Part shown: positions 9,040 to 17,932 of the stretch, piece by piece
Numbering within the stretch: position 1 is the first letter of the stretch
Layout: every line of letters begins with the position of its first letter
Origin: Altererythrobacter ishigakiensis
Lineage (GTDB): Bacteria; Pseudomonadota; Alphaproteobacteria; Sphingomonadales; Sphingomonadaceae
Length of the DNA stretch: 64,000 nucleotides
Assembly: GCF_001663155.1 (NCBI RefSeq)
Contig: NZ_CP015963.1
Span: forward strand, 2,070,001-2,134,000
Direction: 5' to 3'
The notes under the pieces: model-generated
What the model was told of the DNA's origin: nothing
The model's database searches: none
Seen by the model: only the letters and a program-made list of their open reading frames with translations
Position numbers and translations under genes: made by a program

Positions 9040-9612
9040 ATGATCAATCGCATCCGTGATATACGCAAGAGCAAGGGAATGACTCTGGCGGAGCTGGCAG
9101 AAGCCTGTGATCCGCCCACCACTCCGCAAACCATCGGCCGCCTCGAAACAGGCATGCGTAATCTTTCACTCAAGTGGATGGATCGTATTGCTGCTGCGCT
9201 TCAAGTCGATCCGGAAATGATCGTGCGATCCGAAGAAACACCAGCGCCGATGGTTATCGCTGAGCTGGCCGGCCACGGACCCGATGCACTCTCAAAACCA
9301 AGGGAAGCCTTGCTGCCCAGTGATATCGCTGGCGAAGGCGCGTTGACGGTTATCAGCGTGAAGGAGAGCGTCGGAGAATTTCGTCCGGGTGACTTACTCT
9401 GGATGAGACAACTAGAGGGCGCAGACGTCAGTCATGCGATCAATCGCGATGTATTGGTCCCACGACCCGGTGGGCGATTTGCTTTTGGGCGGCTGATCGA
9501 TCGTCAAGGCGAACTGGTTGGCATTCTGCCGCCGGGCAGCGGCCAGAAGCAGCAGGTGGTCGACAATCCGCCATGGATTGCCGTCGCCGAGATGCTCGTG
9601 CGAAAGCTCTAG
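9040..9612 (+). CDS. XRE-type regulator with S24/LexA-like C-terminal domain
   Basis: A 190-residue repressor-like protein. Residues 1-60 form a HTH_3 domain (IRDIRKSKGMTLAELAE, TIGRLETGMRNLS). The C-terminal half resembles the S24 peptidase fold of phage repressors (KESVGEFRPGDLLWMRQL), with a serine at the position of the catalytic GDSM serine but a poor match for the lysine, so self-cleavage is doubtful. ATG 9040 has AGGAG seven bases upstream; an earlier start at 9013 would lack this. It is divergent from the DUF6456 gene and ends four bases from the convergent secF stop. Confidence 0.78.
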   Translation: MINRIRDIRKSKGMTLAELAEACDPPTTPQTIGRLETGMRNLSLKWMDRIAAALQVDPEMIVRSEETPAPMVIAELAGHGPDALSKPREALLPSDIAGEGALTVISVKESVGEFRPGDLLWMRQLEGADVSHAINRDVLVPRPGGRFAFGRLIDRQGELVGILPPGSGQKQQVVDNPPWIAVAEMLVRKL

Positions 9613-9616
9613 CGGC

Positions 9617-10594
9617 TCAGACCTGCCCTCGTGCCTTTTTTTCTTGCAGGTCGGCGGCGCTTTCCTGCGGTACGAAGCTGCTGGAGTTCACACCCATCCA
9701 TATAAGCAATGGCGCCGCCATGTAGACCGAGCTGTAAGTACCAACGAAAAGACCCAAGGTTATCGCAGCGACCAGACCAAACAAGCTCTCCGGTCCGAAC
9801 AGTAAAAGCGGTAGCAGAGCAACCAGCAACGTCAGGCTGGTCATGACTGTTCGCGCGAGCGTTTCATTCACGGACAAGTCGAGCAAGTCCGTGAGATCCA
9901 TCTTGCGATACTTCTTCAGATTTTCGCGAATACGGTCATACACGACGATCGTGTCATTCAGCGAATAGCCGATGATGGCCAGAATTGCCGCGATGATCTG
10001 CAAACTGAATTCCATCTGGAATAAAGAGAACATGCCCAGCGTCAGAGAGACATCGTGGAACAGCGCGAAGAGGCCGCCCACACCAAACTGCCACTCGAAA
10101 CGTATCCAGATGTATATCGCAACGGCCAGCATCGCCGCGATCAATGCCAAGACGGCATCCTGACGGAACTCTCCTGCCACCTTGCCAGACACGGTGTTAT
10201 TCCCGTCACGGGCCACGTTAGGGTACTCAGCTTCGATCATCTCAATGACCTGATTGCCAATTTCGGTAGCAGCGCCAGGTTCGCTTTCCGCGCTTTCAGG
10301 AAGCGGGACACGGATCGATACCGAATTCGGTGCGCCAATTTCCTGCACAACGGGCGTGCCATAGCCCAAACTAGTGACCATCTCGCGCAATGCCGGAATT
10401 GGGGCTTCCTCACGCTGCTCGAAGGTCAGTCGCACTTCCTGACCACCCGCAAAGTCTACGCCGTAATTTATGCCTTTGGTCAGGACGAGTGCCCAACTTG
10501 CAGCGATCAGGATCAGGCTGAGCACGAAGAACGGCACACGCCATTTAAGAAACTTGATGTTGGTGTCGTCAGGGACAAGTTTGAGAAGTCGCAT
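9617..10594 (-). CDS. secF: Protein-export membrane protein SecF
   Basis: Inner-membrane subunit of the SecDF complex, which uses the proton gradient to assist late steps of Sec translocation. The 325-residue product has a first TM near 17-40, the periplasmic domain with GINYGVDFAGGQEV, and five further TMs including the conserved GYSLNDTIVVYDRIREN segment. It lies 13 bases downstream of secD in a yajC-secD-secF operon. Confidence 0.96.
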   Translation of the reverse strand: MRLLKLVPDDTNIKFLKWRVPFFVLSLILIAASWALVLTKGINYGVDFAGGQEVRLTFEQREEAPIPALREMVTSLGYGTPVVQEIGAPNSVSIRVPLPESAESEPGAATEIGNQVIEMIEAEYPNVARDGNNTVSGKVAGEFRQDAVLALIAAMLAVAIYIWIRFEWQFGVGGLFALFHDVSLTLGMFSLFQMEFSLQIIAAILAIIGYSLNDTIVVYDRIRENLKKYRKMDLTDLLDLSVNETLARTVMTSLTLLVALLPLLLFGPESLFGLVAAITLGLFVGTYSSVYMAAPLLIWMGVNSSSFVPQESAADLQEKKARGQV

Positions 10595-10607
10595 CGTTCC
10601 TATCCCC

Positions 10608-12212
10608 TTAAAGACTGATATCGCTTGGGCGTGCTTTGCGGAGCCACCCCGCTACCCACATGCGAGTCAGCACCACTGCGGTAAACACGCTCGTGAAAAG
10701 GCCGATCACCAGAACAACCGCGAAACCGCGAACCGGGCCTGATCCAAAAAGGAACAGCAGTACGCCGGCGATAAAGTTGGTGATGTTTGCATCATAAATC
10801 GCGCGGCTCGCTTCTTTATAGCCATTCTCCACCGCTGCGATCACGCGTCGCCCGCGCTTGCGCTCTTCGCGTATTCGTTCATTGATCAGGACATTGGCAT
10901 CAACCGCCGCGCCGATTGTCAAAACGAAGCCTGCAATGCCCGGCAGCGTCAGCGTTGTGTTGAGGCCCGCCATAATACCTAGGATGATGAGCACATTCAG
11001 CAGTAGCGCAGCCGTGGCATATATACCGAACCGGCCATAGCTTGCGATCATCAGGGCGATCACTGCAGCTGAACCGACCAGCATCGCCAGCATACCCTTG
11101 CGGATCGAGTCCGCCCCAAGTTCCGGACTGACAGTGTTCTCTTCGATAACAGTCAGATCGACTGGAAGCGCACCCGAACGCAGCGAAATGGCGAGATTGT
11201 TCGCCGTGTCGACAGTAAATCCTCCCGAAATCTGTGCGCTACCACCCAGAATCGGCTCGTTGAAAACTGGGGTAGACAGCACGTTCCCATCAAGAATGAT
11301 CGCGAACGGCCTGCCGACGTTCTGCGTGCTCAACTGAGCAAACCGTGAGCCGCCCTGCTGGTCAAATGTAATGCTTACAACCGGTTCGTTCGTCTGTGGG
11401 TCAAAACTTTGTTGTGCATTGATCAAGCTATCGCCGCGAATTCCACCGAGCCGGCGCACAGCAACTGATGTACCCGAAAACTGAGATGTTTCAGCATAGG
11501 GAAAAATCTCGGAACCCAGCGGAGCGATGCCTTGCGCTACATCGCTGGGCAGCGCGCTTTGGTCGACCATTTTGAATTCCAACCGGGCAGTCTGTCCCAG
11601 CAGCGCCTTTAGCTGATCGGGATCATCCAAACCTGGCACCTGCACAACAATGCGTGTGTCACCCTGCCGGATGATCGTGGGCTCGCGCGTGCCAAGCGAG
11701 TCAATGCGCTTGCGAACAACTTCGGTTGCACTTTCCATCGCCTGATCAACCGCGGTTTCGATCCCGTCGTCGGTCGGGGTTAGGATCATGCGTTGCGCAT
11801 CTTCGACGCGCAGGTCCCATTCGCGCACCAATCCGGTGCCATTCATGACCGGCAACAGGAGCTCTCGCGCGCGATCAAGATCGGACGGATCATCAAGCAT
11901 AAAGCTCAGTTCACCATTTGCCGTCGAAACATCACCAATGCGGATGCGACTTTCCGGCACGGAACCCCGCATAGTTGAGCGCACCGTCTCTTCCATGTTT
12001 TCCAAACGCTGATCTGCGACCTGCGCCGGGTCGGCTTCAAGCAGAATGTGGCTGCCACCGGCCAAGTCCAGACCCAGATTGATTTCGGGATCGGGCAGGA
12101 ATTCAGGCCATTGAAAACCGGTATTCGTGGTGAGCGATGGAATTGCGGCAGCAACCGCCACCAGCGTCAGGCCCCAGAGCCAGATCTTCTTCCAGATTGG
12201 AAAGTCGAGCAT
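10608..12212 (-). CDS. secD: Protein-export membrane protein SecD
   Basis: Partner of SecF (534 aa): TM1 near the N-terminus, the large periplasmic P1 domain starting at LGLDLAGGSHILLE, and a C-terminal block of five TMs with the conserved GAAVDANVLINERIREE motif. The start was set at ATG 12212 (MLDFPIWKKIWLWG) rather than 12296, because the added residues overlap the yajC end region and are not family-like. It is transcribed with yajC upstream (40 bases) and secF downstream. Confidence 0.96.
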   Translation of the reverse strand: MLDFPIWKKIWLWGLTLVAVAAAIPSLTTNTGFQWPEFLPDPEINLGLDLAGGSHILLEADPAQVADQRLENMEETVRSTMRGSVPESRIRIGDVSTANGELSFMLDDPSDLDRARELLLPVMNGTGLVREWDLRVEDAQRMILTPTDDGIETAVDQAMESATEVVRKRIDSLGTREPTIIRQGDTRIVVQVPGLDDPDQLKALLGQTARLEFKMVDQSALPSDVAQGIAPLGSEIFPYAETSQFSGTSVAVRRLGGIRGDSLINAQQSFDPQTNEPVVSITFDQQGGSRFAQLSTQNVGRPFAIILDGNVLSTPVFNEPILGGSAQISGGFTVDTANNLAISLRSGALPVDLTVIEENTVSPELGADSIRKGMLAMLVGSAAVIALMIASYGRFGIYATAALLLNVLIILGIMAGLNTTLTLPGIAGFVLTIGAAVDANVLINERIREERKRGRRVIAAVENGYKEASRAIYDANITNFIAGVLLFLFGSGPVRGFAVVLVIGLFTSVFTAVVLTRMWVAGWLRKARPSDISL

Positions 12213-12252
12213 TGGTGAATACGTCCGTACTTTATCGCGCGATTGTCTGGCG

Positions 12253-12573
12253 TCAGTCGTTGGCCGGAGTGCCGCCCGGCGGAATGATGTCACCAATGGT
12301 ACTCTTAACAGCCTTTACGCGTACCCCTTGCGCCAGATCGAGCTCGGCGTAGGTGTCATCAACCTTGTGCACCTTGCCGACAAGTCCTCCAGCGGTGACC
12401 ACTTGATCACCTTTCTTGATCGATGCAATTTTCTGCTGGTGTTCCTTTTGCCGCTTCATTTGCGGACGGATAATCAGGAACCAGAAAATCAGGATCATAC
12501 CGATAATCGGCAGCCATTGGATCCAGGCTGGCGGAGCTTCGGCGCTGGCCGCTGCGGCAAGAATTTCAAACAT
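12253..12573 (-). CDS. yajC: Preprotein translocase subunit YajC
   Basis: Small single-span membrane protein (106 aa) that associates with SecDF. The TM segment is WLPIIGMILIFWFLIIRP, followed by the hallmark RPQMKRQKEHQQ and the cytosolic SH3-like domain (IKKGDQVVTAGGLVGKV). ATG 12573 gives the family length; the frame continues far upstream to 13374 but that would run antisense through a tRNA gene. First gene of the yajC-secD-secF operon; the ~235 bases upstream hold its promoter and a 7-bp hairpin at 12710-12727, nothing else recognised. Confidence 0.95.
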   Translation of the reverse strand: MFEILAAAASAEAPPAWIQWLPIIGMILIFWFLIIRPQMKRQKEHQQKIASIKKGDQVVTAGGLVGKVHKVDDTYAELDLAQGVRVKAVKSTIGDIIPPGGTPAND

Positions 12574-12809
12574 TGGTTTTGAGCCTGTAAGACTAGGATT
12601 TGAAACTGAGCGGGTTGCGTCGGATGGGCGCGCAATGCACCCTCGTCTTCTACCCGTCCACGGTAAGTGGGCGCGGTTAGCAGCATTGCAAGCCAGCCGC
12701 AATTGGAACCGCGCCATGTGTGGCGCGCCGTCCACACTTCGCGGCTCCGTACCACGACACAGCTTGCAAGCAGCAATTCGCGCACCTATAGGCGCGCTTC
12801 CACTTGGTT

Positions 12810-12886
12810 CGGGATGTAGCGCAGCCTGGTAGCGCACCATACTGGGGGTGTGGGGGTCGCTGGTTCGAATCCAGTCATCCCGACCA
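12810..12886 (+). tRNA. tRNA-Pro (anticodon GGG)
   Basis: A 77-base cloverleaf with encoded CCA. Acceptor CGGGATG pairs with CATCCCG; the D arm is GCGCAGCCTGGTAGCGC; anticodon stem CCATA/TGTGG encloses loop CTGGGGG with GGG at positions 34-36; the T loop is TTCGAAT. It reads CCC/CCU codons. A second proline tRNA (UGG) is at 22570. Confidence 0.96.
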
Positions 12887-12961
12887 GTGGTTTCCTCTCC
12901 AGATGTTGGCTTGCACCCGGTCGCGGCGCGCTCTAACCCGCGCGGCTGAGGAGAGATTTGC

Positions 12962-13852
12962 ATGAGCGAGCACCCTAAACTTCCCAAGATGCGCAGCTGG
13001 CTGTTCGCACCCGGCGATTCCGAGCGCAAGATGACGAAAGCCAGCGACAGCAATGCTGACATCGTTTTGCTCGATCTCGAAGATTCGGTGACACCACACA
13101 ACAAACCTGCCGCGCGAGAAGCGGTGGCGGCTTTCCTAAAGTCACGCGACGACAGGCATCGTATTTGGGTGCGGGTCAATCCGTTGACCAGCGGCGAAAT
13201 CGAGGCCGATCTTGATGCGATCATGGCATCATCTCCCGGTGGTCTCTTCTTGCCCAAAGCTGAAGGACGCGAAGATGTGGAAGCGCTGGACGCGATGCTG
13301 ACTGCACGCGAAGCCAGCCTGCCAGCCGCTACTCGCTCCACCCTCGTCGCAGCGCTGGTTACAGAGACCCCCAAGGCAATGTTCCATTGCGGAGATTACG
13401 CCGGCGCACCACGGCTAATCGCCATGAGTTGGGGAGCGGAAGATTTGTCTTCGGCTCTTGGAGCCCGCGTGCAGCACCGGTCGGACGGATCGTACATGCC
13501 GATGTACGAAATGGCGCGAAATCTGTGTCTGCTGGGAGCTGTGGCAGCCAACTGCGCACCAATCGAAACGGTGATGCCGGAATTTCGCGATCTGGACGCT
13601 CTGCGCGAGCGAGCACTGATGGTGCGAAGCCAAGGATATCGAGGGATGTTGGCGATACATCCAGCGCAAGTGGATGTGATCAATGACGCCTTTACGCCGG
13701 GCGCGGAGGAAATCGCCCATGCCAAAGCAATTGTTCAGGCCTTCGCGGACAACCCTGGCGCTGGCACTGTGGGGCTCGATGGGCAAATGCTAGATCGTCC
13801 ACACCTGGCACTCGCGGAAAGACTGCTTGCGGAAGCAGGCGAAAGTGCCTGA
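12962..13852 (+). CDS. HpcH/HpaI aldolase / CitE-like lyase
   Basis: TIM-barrel lyase of the citrate-lyase beta / malyl-CoA lyase superfamily (296 aa). Typical motifs: LFAPGDSERKMTKA, the metal/substrate region LLDLEDSV, RVNPL, LPKAEG, an acidic residue in ALVTETPKA, and MSWGAEDLSSALG. Members cleave or form C-C bonds of CoA thioesters such as malyl-CoA or citramalyl-CoA; no citrate lyase alpha or gamma subunits are nearby, so a stand-alone CoA-lyase role is more likely. Precise substrate unknown. Confidence 0.82.
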   Translation: MSEHPKLPKMRSWLFAPGDSERKMTKASDSNADIVLLDLEDSVTPHNKPAAREAVAAFLKSRDDRHRIWVRVNPLTSGEIEADLDAIMASSPGGLFLPKAEGREDVEALDAMLTAREASLPAATRSTLVAALVTETPKAMFHCGDYAGAPRLIAMSWGAEDLSSALGARVQHRSDGSYMPMYEMARNLCLLGAVAANCAPIETVMPEFRDLDALRERALMVRSQGYRGMLAIHPAQVDVINDAFTPGAEEIAHAKAIVQAFADNPGAGTVGLDGQMLDRPHLALAERLLAEAGESA

Positions 13853-13911
13853 TTTTCCTACATGAACCCATTTGGTTATCTCCAGCGATTTAGTTCGCAG
13901 GAGTTCGACAG

Positions 13912-14424
13912 TTGGCTTTACTCGATTCGCTGATTGGCCCCCTCGCCTCAATCATCGACAAGATCATTCCGGACAAGGAAGCGCGCGCAAAGGCCAAGCT
14001 TGAGCTCATCAAGCTTGAAGGCACACAAGAGATGCAAATGATAGAAGCGCGCCTGCAAGCCATCGTGGCAGAGGCGCAATCGGAGGACCCGTGGACCAGC
14101 CGCGCACGCCCCAGTTTCCTCTATGTGATGTACGCGCTGATCCTGTTCAGCGTGCCGATGGGTGTCATTGCCGCGTTCAATCCTGGTGCTGCCAAAGCGA
14201 TTGGTGAAGAAATGACCAGCTATCTCGGCGCATTGCCTAAAGCGCTATATACGTTGTTTGGCACCGGATACCTCGGTTACACCGCTGCGCGCCAATGGGG
14301 CAAAGTTAGGGGGGGTAGATCGATGACCTGTCAGCTTTTGGCTATGCAGGGAATCGGCCTAGCACGAAGGGCACAACTTTCGCGTCCGCTGCGATATATC
14401 TCGGTCGGTATGTTGTCTTTGTGA
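13912..14424 (+). CDS. Holin of the gene-transfer-agent type, C-terminus suspect
   Basis: Matches what I know of the 'holin of 3TMs, for gene-transfer release' family: a short N-terminal amphipathic part (LLDSLIGPLASIIDKIIPDKEARAKAK), an alpha-helical charged segment, then TM helices (PSFLYVMYALILFSVPMGV; LPKALYTLFGTGYLGYTAA). TTG 13912 was chosen because AGGAG lies eight bases upstream. After ARQWGKVRG the sequence becomes unlike the family and overlaps the convergent gene by 66 bases. The G7 run at 14309-14315 explains this: with six G the protein would end VRGVDR-stop at 14325. No other GTA genes are in the window. Confidence 0.68.
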   Translation: MALLDSLIGPLASIIDKIIPDKEARAKAKLELIKLEGTQEMQMIEARLQAIVAEAQSEDPWTSRARPSFLYVMYALILFSVPMGVIAAFNPGAAKAIGEEMTSYLGALPKALYTLFGTGYLGYTAARQWGKVRGGRSMTCQLLAMQGIGLARRAQLSRPLRYISVGMLSL

Positions 14425-15174
14425 GTTGCGATTTCTCGCGGTGATTTCCTGAGAATTCTCTCGAGCCCGCCTGGCTCGATCTGCCCTTATCGATCGGCCG
14501 CTACGGTTTGGATCATACCTCGGCGCAAAATCAACTCCTTTAGGATATCCAGTTTCGTCGAAACGGAGCCAAACGCTCGGTACATAGCCATCTTCCGAAT
14601 AGAATCTGATAATCCTGAGCGAGGGATCAGAGCGTTTCAGAAGGCGGAAAGAGTCAGCTCTCAATTCAGAAAGGCGACCTATTTCGAAGTCATCGAGTGG
14701 AATTACGCCTCCAAGCGAGGCATCTTCGCCGGCCAAGACAGCACTTGCGAAATCACTTGCAATAATGCCTCGAGATCTGAGCTCGATATCGTGCGATCGG
14801 GCCGATGAGGCGGACTCATTGGAGTCTATTGAGTTTATTGCCAGCGCAATGAGCTCGCCCTGATCGTCAAATAGGAAGGACGTCGATCGTAGGAGATCCG
14901 GCCGCTGACTGGTTGATGCGCATCTCCAAAAGATTCTGACTTCGGTTTCCCCGCCACCTGGTTGAATTTCGCCATCGCATCCGCTTAGCCGCGCAAGTTC
15001 TGAACGTTCAAATGAAGTCAATTTGAACAGTTCGTCGACATTATCGAGGTTCTCCCCCTCATAGATTGCTGTAGCCAGTTTTGATGTCGTCTGCGCGTAT
15101 TGCGGCAACTGATCCTGAGCGATCACGACTGAAACGACCATCAACATCGGAAGGCAAAGCAGGCCCCGGCGCAT
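14359..15174 (-). CDS. Unknown exported protein
   Basis: A 271-residue protein with signal peptide MRRGLLCLPMLMVVSVVIAQ (cleavage after about residue 19), so periplasmic or secreted. The start at 15174 has a GAGGGG element about nine bases upstream; longer starts to 15306 lack a signal peptide. Two similar-looking halves each contain a Phe/Asp-rich strand pattern (VRIFWRCASTSQRPDLLRST and LRIIRFYSEDGYVPSVWLRF), which hints at an internal duplication. The C-terminal ~45 residues are Arg/Gln-rich and probably disordered. I do not recognise a family. Confidence 0.6.
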   Translation of the reverse strand: MRRGLLCLPMLMVVSVVIAQDQLPQYAQTTSKLATAIYEGENLDNVDELFKLTSFERSELARLSGCDGEIQPGGGETEVRIFWRCASTSQRPDLLRSTSFLFDDQGELIALAINSIDSNESASSARSHDIELRSRGIIASDFASAVLAGEDASLGGVIPLDDFEIGRLSELRADSFRLLKRSDPSLRIIRFYSEDGYVPSVWLRFDETGYPKGVDFAPRYDPNRSGRSIRADRARRARENSQEITARNRNSQRQHTDRDISQRTRKLCPSC

Positions 15175-15322
15175 AGAACACCCCTCAAACAATGCTCGAC
15201 CCGTGTTCAATGTGACAGATGATGAGCAAGACCACAAATCGTCACGCTTTACGTCAGCGCAAAAAGAGTGAAGATGTAGGCTATGTTGGGGGAGAACAAC
15301 TATCACGGAACTGAGCGCTAGT

Positions 15323-16834
15323 GTGCCTGCTGAAAGCCCGGCCTTTGGCCGAACACCATCCGAAGGTTTCGGTACGCCCGGTTATCGCGCTTACGTACTC
15401 AGCGCGCTCCTGATCGTCTACATCTTCAACTTTATCGATCGCACTATCGTCAACATCTTGACCGAACCGATCAAGCTCACCTTTGGCCTTGAAGATTGGC
15501 AAATGGGGCTTCTCGGCGGTCCCGCCTTTGCGGTCCTCTATACGTTTCTGGGTCTACCCATCGCTCGAGTCGCGGAGCGCAAGAACCGCGTGTTGATCAT
15601 TGCGCTTGCGGTCGCTGTGTGGAGCCTGTTCACCGCTCTGTGCGGCTTCGCCATGTCTTTCATGATGCTTTTTTTGTTCCGCGTAGGCGTTAGCATCGGA
15701 GAAGCGGGCTGCACCCCGCCTGCGCAATCGCTGATTGCCGATTATTTCAAGCCATCCAGACGCGCGACGGCGGTATCGATCTATGCGTTGGGCGTTCCGC
15801 TAGGCGGTATGCTCGCGTCTATCTTCGGAGGCCAAATCGCGGGCATGCAAGGCGCGGATTTTGGCGCATGGATCGCCTCGACCGGCCTAGGCGGATTGTT
15901 CGGTGATCTGGACTGGTCGCAAGTCGAAGGTTGGCGAATTGCTTTCGTTGTTGTCGGCATTCCTGGCCTGCTGCTATCTCTGATCGTGTGGCGAAGCATC
16001 AAGGAACCTCCGCGCGGCTACACTGATCCGGCCGCACTGCAAGGGCTTGAAAAGGCAAGTTTCAAGGAATCGCTAGCGGTTCTGATGAAAAAACCCGCTT
16101 ATCGCCACGTAGTGATCGGCGCCACGCTTGCCTCTTTCGTGGGTTACGGCGTGGGCCAATTCACGACATCCTTTCTGATCCGCACGCATGAGCTCTCTAT
16201 CCAAACGGCATCGCTCCTTTTCGGGATCATACTTGGCCTGATGGCAGCGCTCGGCGTGTTCAGTTCGGGCTGGCTATCGGACAAGATGGCCAAGCGTTAC
16301 CCTAACGCGCTGTCCTGGCTGCCTGCGGTTGGCATGGCCGCGTCTGTTCCTCTTTACGCCTTTGGTTTCCTTACAGATAGTCTTTGGCTTGCCATGCCAC
16401 CCTTGATGATCGCGGCAATGATTCACTATTTCTACCTTGGACCTATGTACGCAGTCTCAGGCGGAGTAGTGGACAGCCGAATGCGCGCAACCTCAGTTGC
16501 GATCACATTGTTCGTGGTCAACTTGCTCGGCTATGGTCTGGGACCACCGCTGATAGGCGCGCTGTCGACATTCCTAAAAACGGCATTTCTGGATGCGCAG
16601 GGTCTGGGCCTGACGCTCGAATCCTGCAAACCATTGTTGGCCTTCGCGTCAAGCAATGGCCTGACGCCAAGCAGCACACAAGATGCAAGTCTTGCCGCCT
16701 GTGCCAGCGCTGACGCGCGCGGACTGCAATGGTCAATCGTGGTTTTTGTGTGCGGCTATGGCTGGGCAGCCCTGCATTATCTTCTAGCTGGCCGAACACT
16801 ACAAAGGGACATGGTTGCGAACTCTGCTCAATAG
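15323..16834 (+). CDS. MFS transporter, Spinster-like
   Basis: A 503-residue major facilitator with about 12 predicted TMs, beginning VLSALLIVYIFNFIDRTIVN. That FIDR motif near TM1 and the segment GVSIGEAGCTPPAQSLIADY are typical of the Spinster-like branch common in sphingomonads. The 2/3 loop carries the MFS motif in a weak form (GLPIARVAERKNR). Substrate not predictable. The start is GTG 15323, without a strong ribosome site, in a 148-base divergent gap with the unknown exported-protein gene. Confidence 0.82.
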   Translation: MPAESPAFGRTPSEGFGTPGYRAYVLSALLIVYIFNFIDRTIVNILTEPIKLTFGLEDWQMGLLGGPAFAVLYTFLGLPIARVAERKNRVLIIALAVAVWSLFTALCGFAMSFMMLFLFRVGVSIGEAGCTPPAQSLIADYFKPSRRATAVSIYALGVPLGGMLASIFGGQIAGMQGADFGAWIASTGLGGLFGDLDWSQVEGWRIAFVVVGIPGLLLSLIVWRSIKEPPRGYTDPAALQGLEKASFKESLAVLMKKPAYRHVVIGATLASFVGYGVGQFTTSFLIRTHELSIQTASLLFGIILGLMAALGVFSSGWLSDKMAKRYPNALSWLPAVGMAASVPLYAFGFLTDSLWLAMPPLMIAAMIHYFYLGPMYAVSGGVVDSRMRATSVAITLFVVNLLGYGLGPPLIGALSTFLKTAFLDAQGLGLTLESCKPLLAFASSNGLTPSSTQDASLAACASADARGLQWSIVVFVCGYGWAALHYLLAGRTLQRDMVANSAQ

Positions 16835-16888
16835 CGCGCGTGTCACGTTCTGCTTTGCAGTTGCCAACTCTCCCGCTAGTTCACAGAA

Positions 16889-17338
16889 ATGTCCGAAACC
16901 ACCAACACCGTCTACGTCCTCAACGGACCGAACCTGAATCTGCTAGGGCTGCGCGAGCCGGAGATTTACGGCTCGGACACGCTCGACGATATCGCGGGCA
17001 TGCTTGAGGATCGCGCCCGCGAGTTGGGCTTGGCCATCGATATGCGGCAGACTAATCATGAGGGTATGCTGGTGGATTGGTTGCATGAAGCTCAAGCCGA
17101 GGGCGCCCGCGCCGTTCTACTGAACGCTGCGGCTTATACACACACCTCAATCGCGTTGCTCGACGCGATAAAGGCGATCAGAACACCGGTGATTGAAGTG
17201 CACCTTTCCGATCCGACGACTCGCGAAGATTTCCGGCATATCTCTTATGTCGGCAAGGCCGCCGCGAAATGCGTGCAGGGTCACGGGGCAAAGAGCTATC
17301 TGATCGCTCTCGAAGCCGTCGCAAAAGGCGAAGTCTGA
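16889..17338 (+). CDS. aroQ: 3-dehydroquinate dehydratase, type II
   Basis: Shikimate-pathway enzyme turning 3-dehydroquinate into 3-dehydroshikimate; 149 residues, the usual length of the dodecameric type II enzyme. Motifs: VLNGPNLNLLGLREPEIYG with the catalytic Tyr, the lid Arg, RQTNHEG, LLNAAAYTHTS with the conserved Asn and His region, and EVHLSDPTTREDFRH with the second catalytic His. It heads a cluster with accB and accC downstream (93-base gap), a common alphaproteobacterial arrangement. Confidence 0.96.
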   Translation: MSETTNTVYVLNGPNLNLLGLREPEIYGSDTLDDIAGMLEDRARELGLAIDMRQTNHEGMLVDWLHEAQAEGARAVLLNAAAYTHTSIALLDAIKAIRTPVIEVHLSDPTTREDFRHISYVGKAAAKCVQGHGAKSYLIALEAVAKGEV

Positions 17339-17431
17339 CGCTTTTCTGCTAAGAAAAAGTGGCACAACGCCTCTTGCCAGCCACATTTTGGACGAATAGT
17401 CACACTCGCAACCAATATTTGAGGGGCAATA

Positions 17432-17929
17432 ATGGCCGAACGTAAAGCTGCCGGGGGTCGCAAATCCGGCATGAATATCGACAGCAAACTCGTGCGCGAA
17501 TTGGCTGAACTACTCAACGAAACGGGTCTCACCGAAATCGAAGTCGAGGATGATGACCGGAAGATTCGGGTCGCGCGCGGCGGCGGAGTACCTTCCTATG
17601 CGGCAGCGCCGGTAGCTGTCCCGGCACCGGCGGCTGCGGCACCTGCTGCTGCGGCCCCTACTCCTGCAGCCGGCGAAGCACCGGCAGAGGATCACGGTGA
17701 CGCGATAAAATCTCCGATGGTGGGCACCGCCTATCTTGCGCCTGAGCCGGAAGCAGACAATTTCGTAAAGGTCGGTGACAGCGTTAAAGAAGGCGACACG
17801 CTACTCATTGTCGAGGCGATGAAGGTTATGAACCCGATTCCCGCTGATAAGTCCGGCACGGTGAAGGCGATCCTTGTCGACAACGGACAGCCGGTCGAAT
17901 TCGACCAGCCGCTCGTCGAAATCGGCTAA
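17432..17929 (+). CDS. accB: Biotin carboxyl carrier protein of acetyl-CoA carboxylase
   Basis: BCCP (165 aa) carries the biotin that shuttles CO2 between AccC and AccAD in fatty-acid synthesis. The N-terminus has a short polar part, then an Ala/Pro-rich flexible linker (about 55-85) and the biotinyl domain, with the target lysine K131 in [12 protein letters not shown] 17432 has GAGGGG seven bases upstream. Its stop is three bases before the accC start, consistent with coupled expression. Confidence 0.97.
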   Translation: MAERKAAGGRKSGMNIDSKLVRELAELLNETGLTEIEVEDDDRKIRVARGGGVPSYAAAPVAVPAPAAAAPAAAAPTPAAGEAPAEDHGDAIKSPMVGTAYLAPEPEADNFVKVGDSVKEGDTLLIVEAMKVMNPIPADKSGTVKAILVDNGQPVEFDQPLVEIG

Positions 17930-17932
17930 GTC

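Noticed and set aside
12574..13374. Long upstream extension of the yajC frame
   Set aside because: It would run antisense through tRNA-Pro and the CitE-like gene; YajC starts at 12573 with its normal length.
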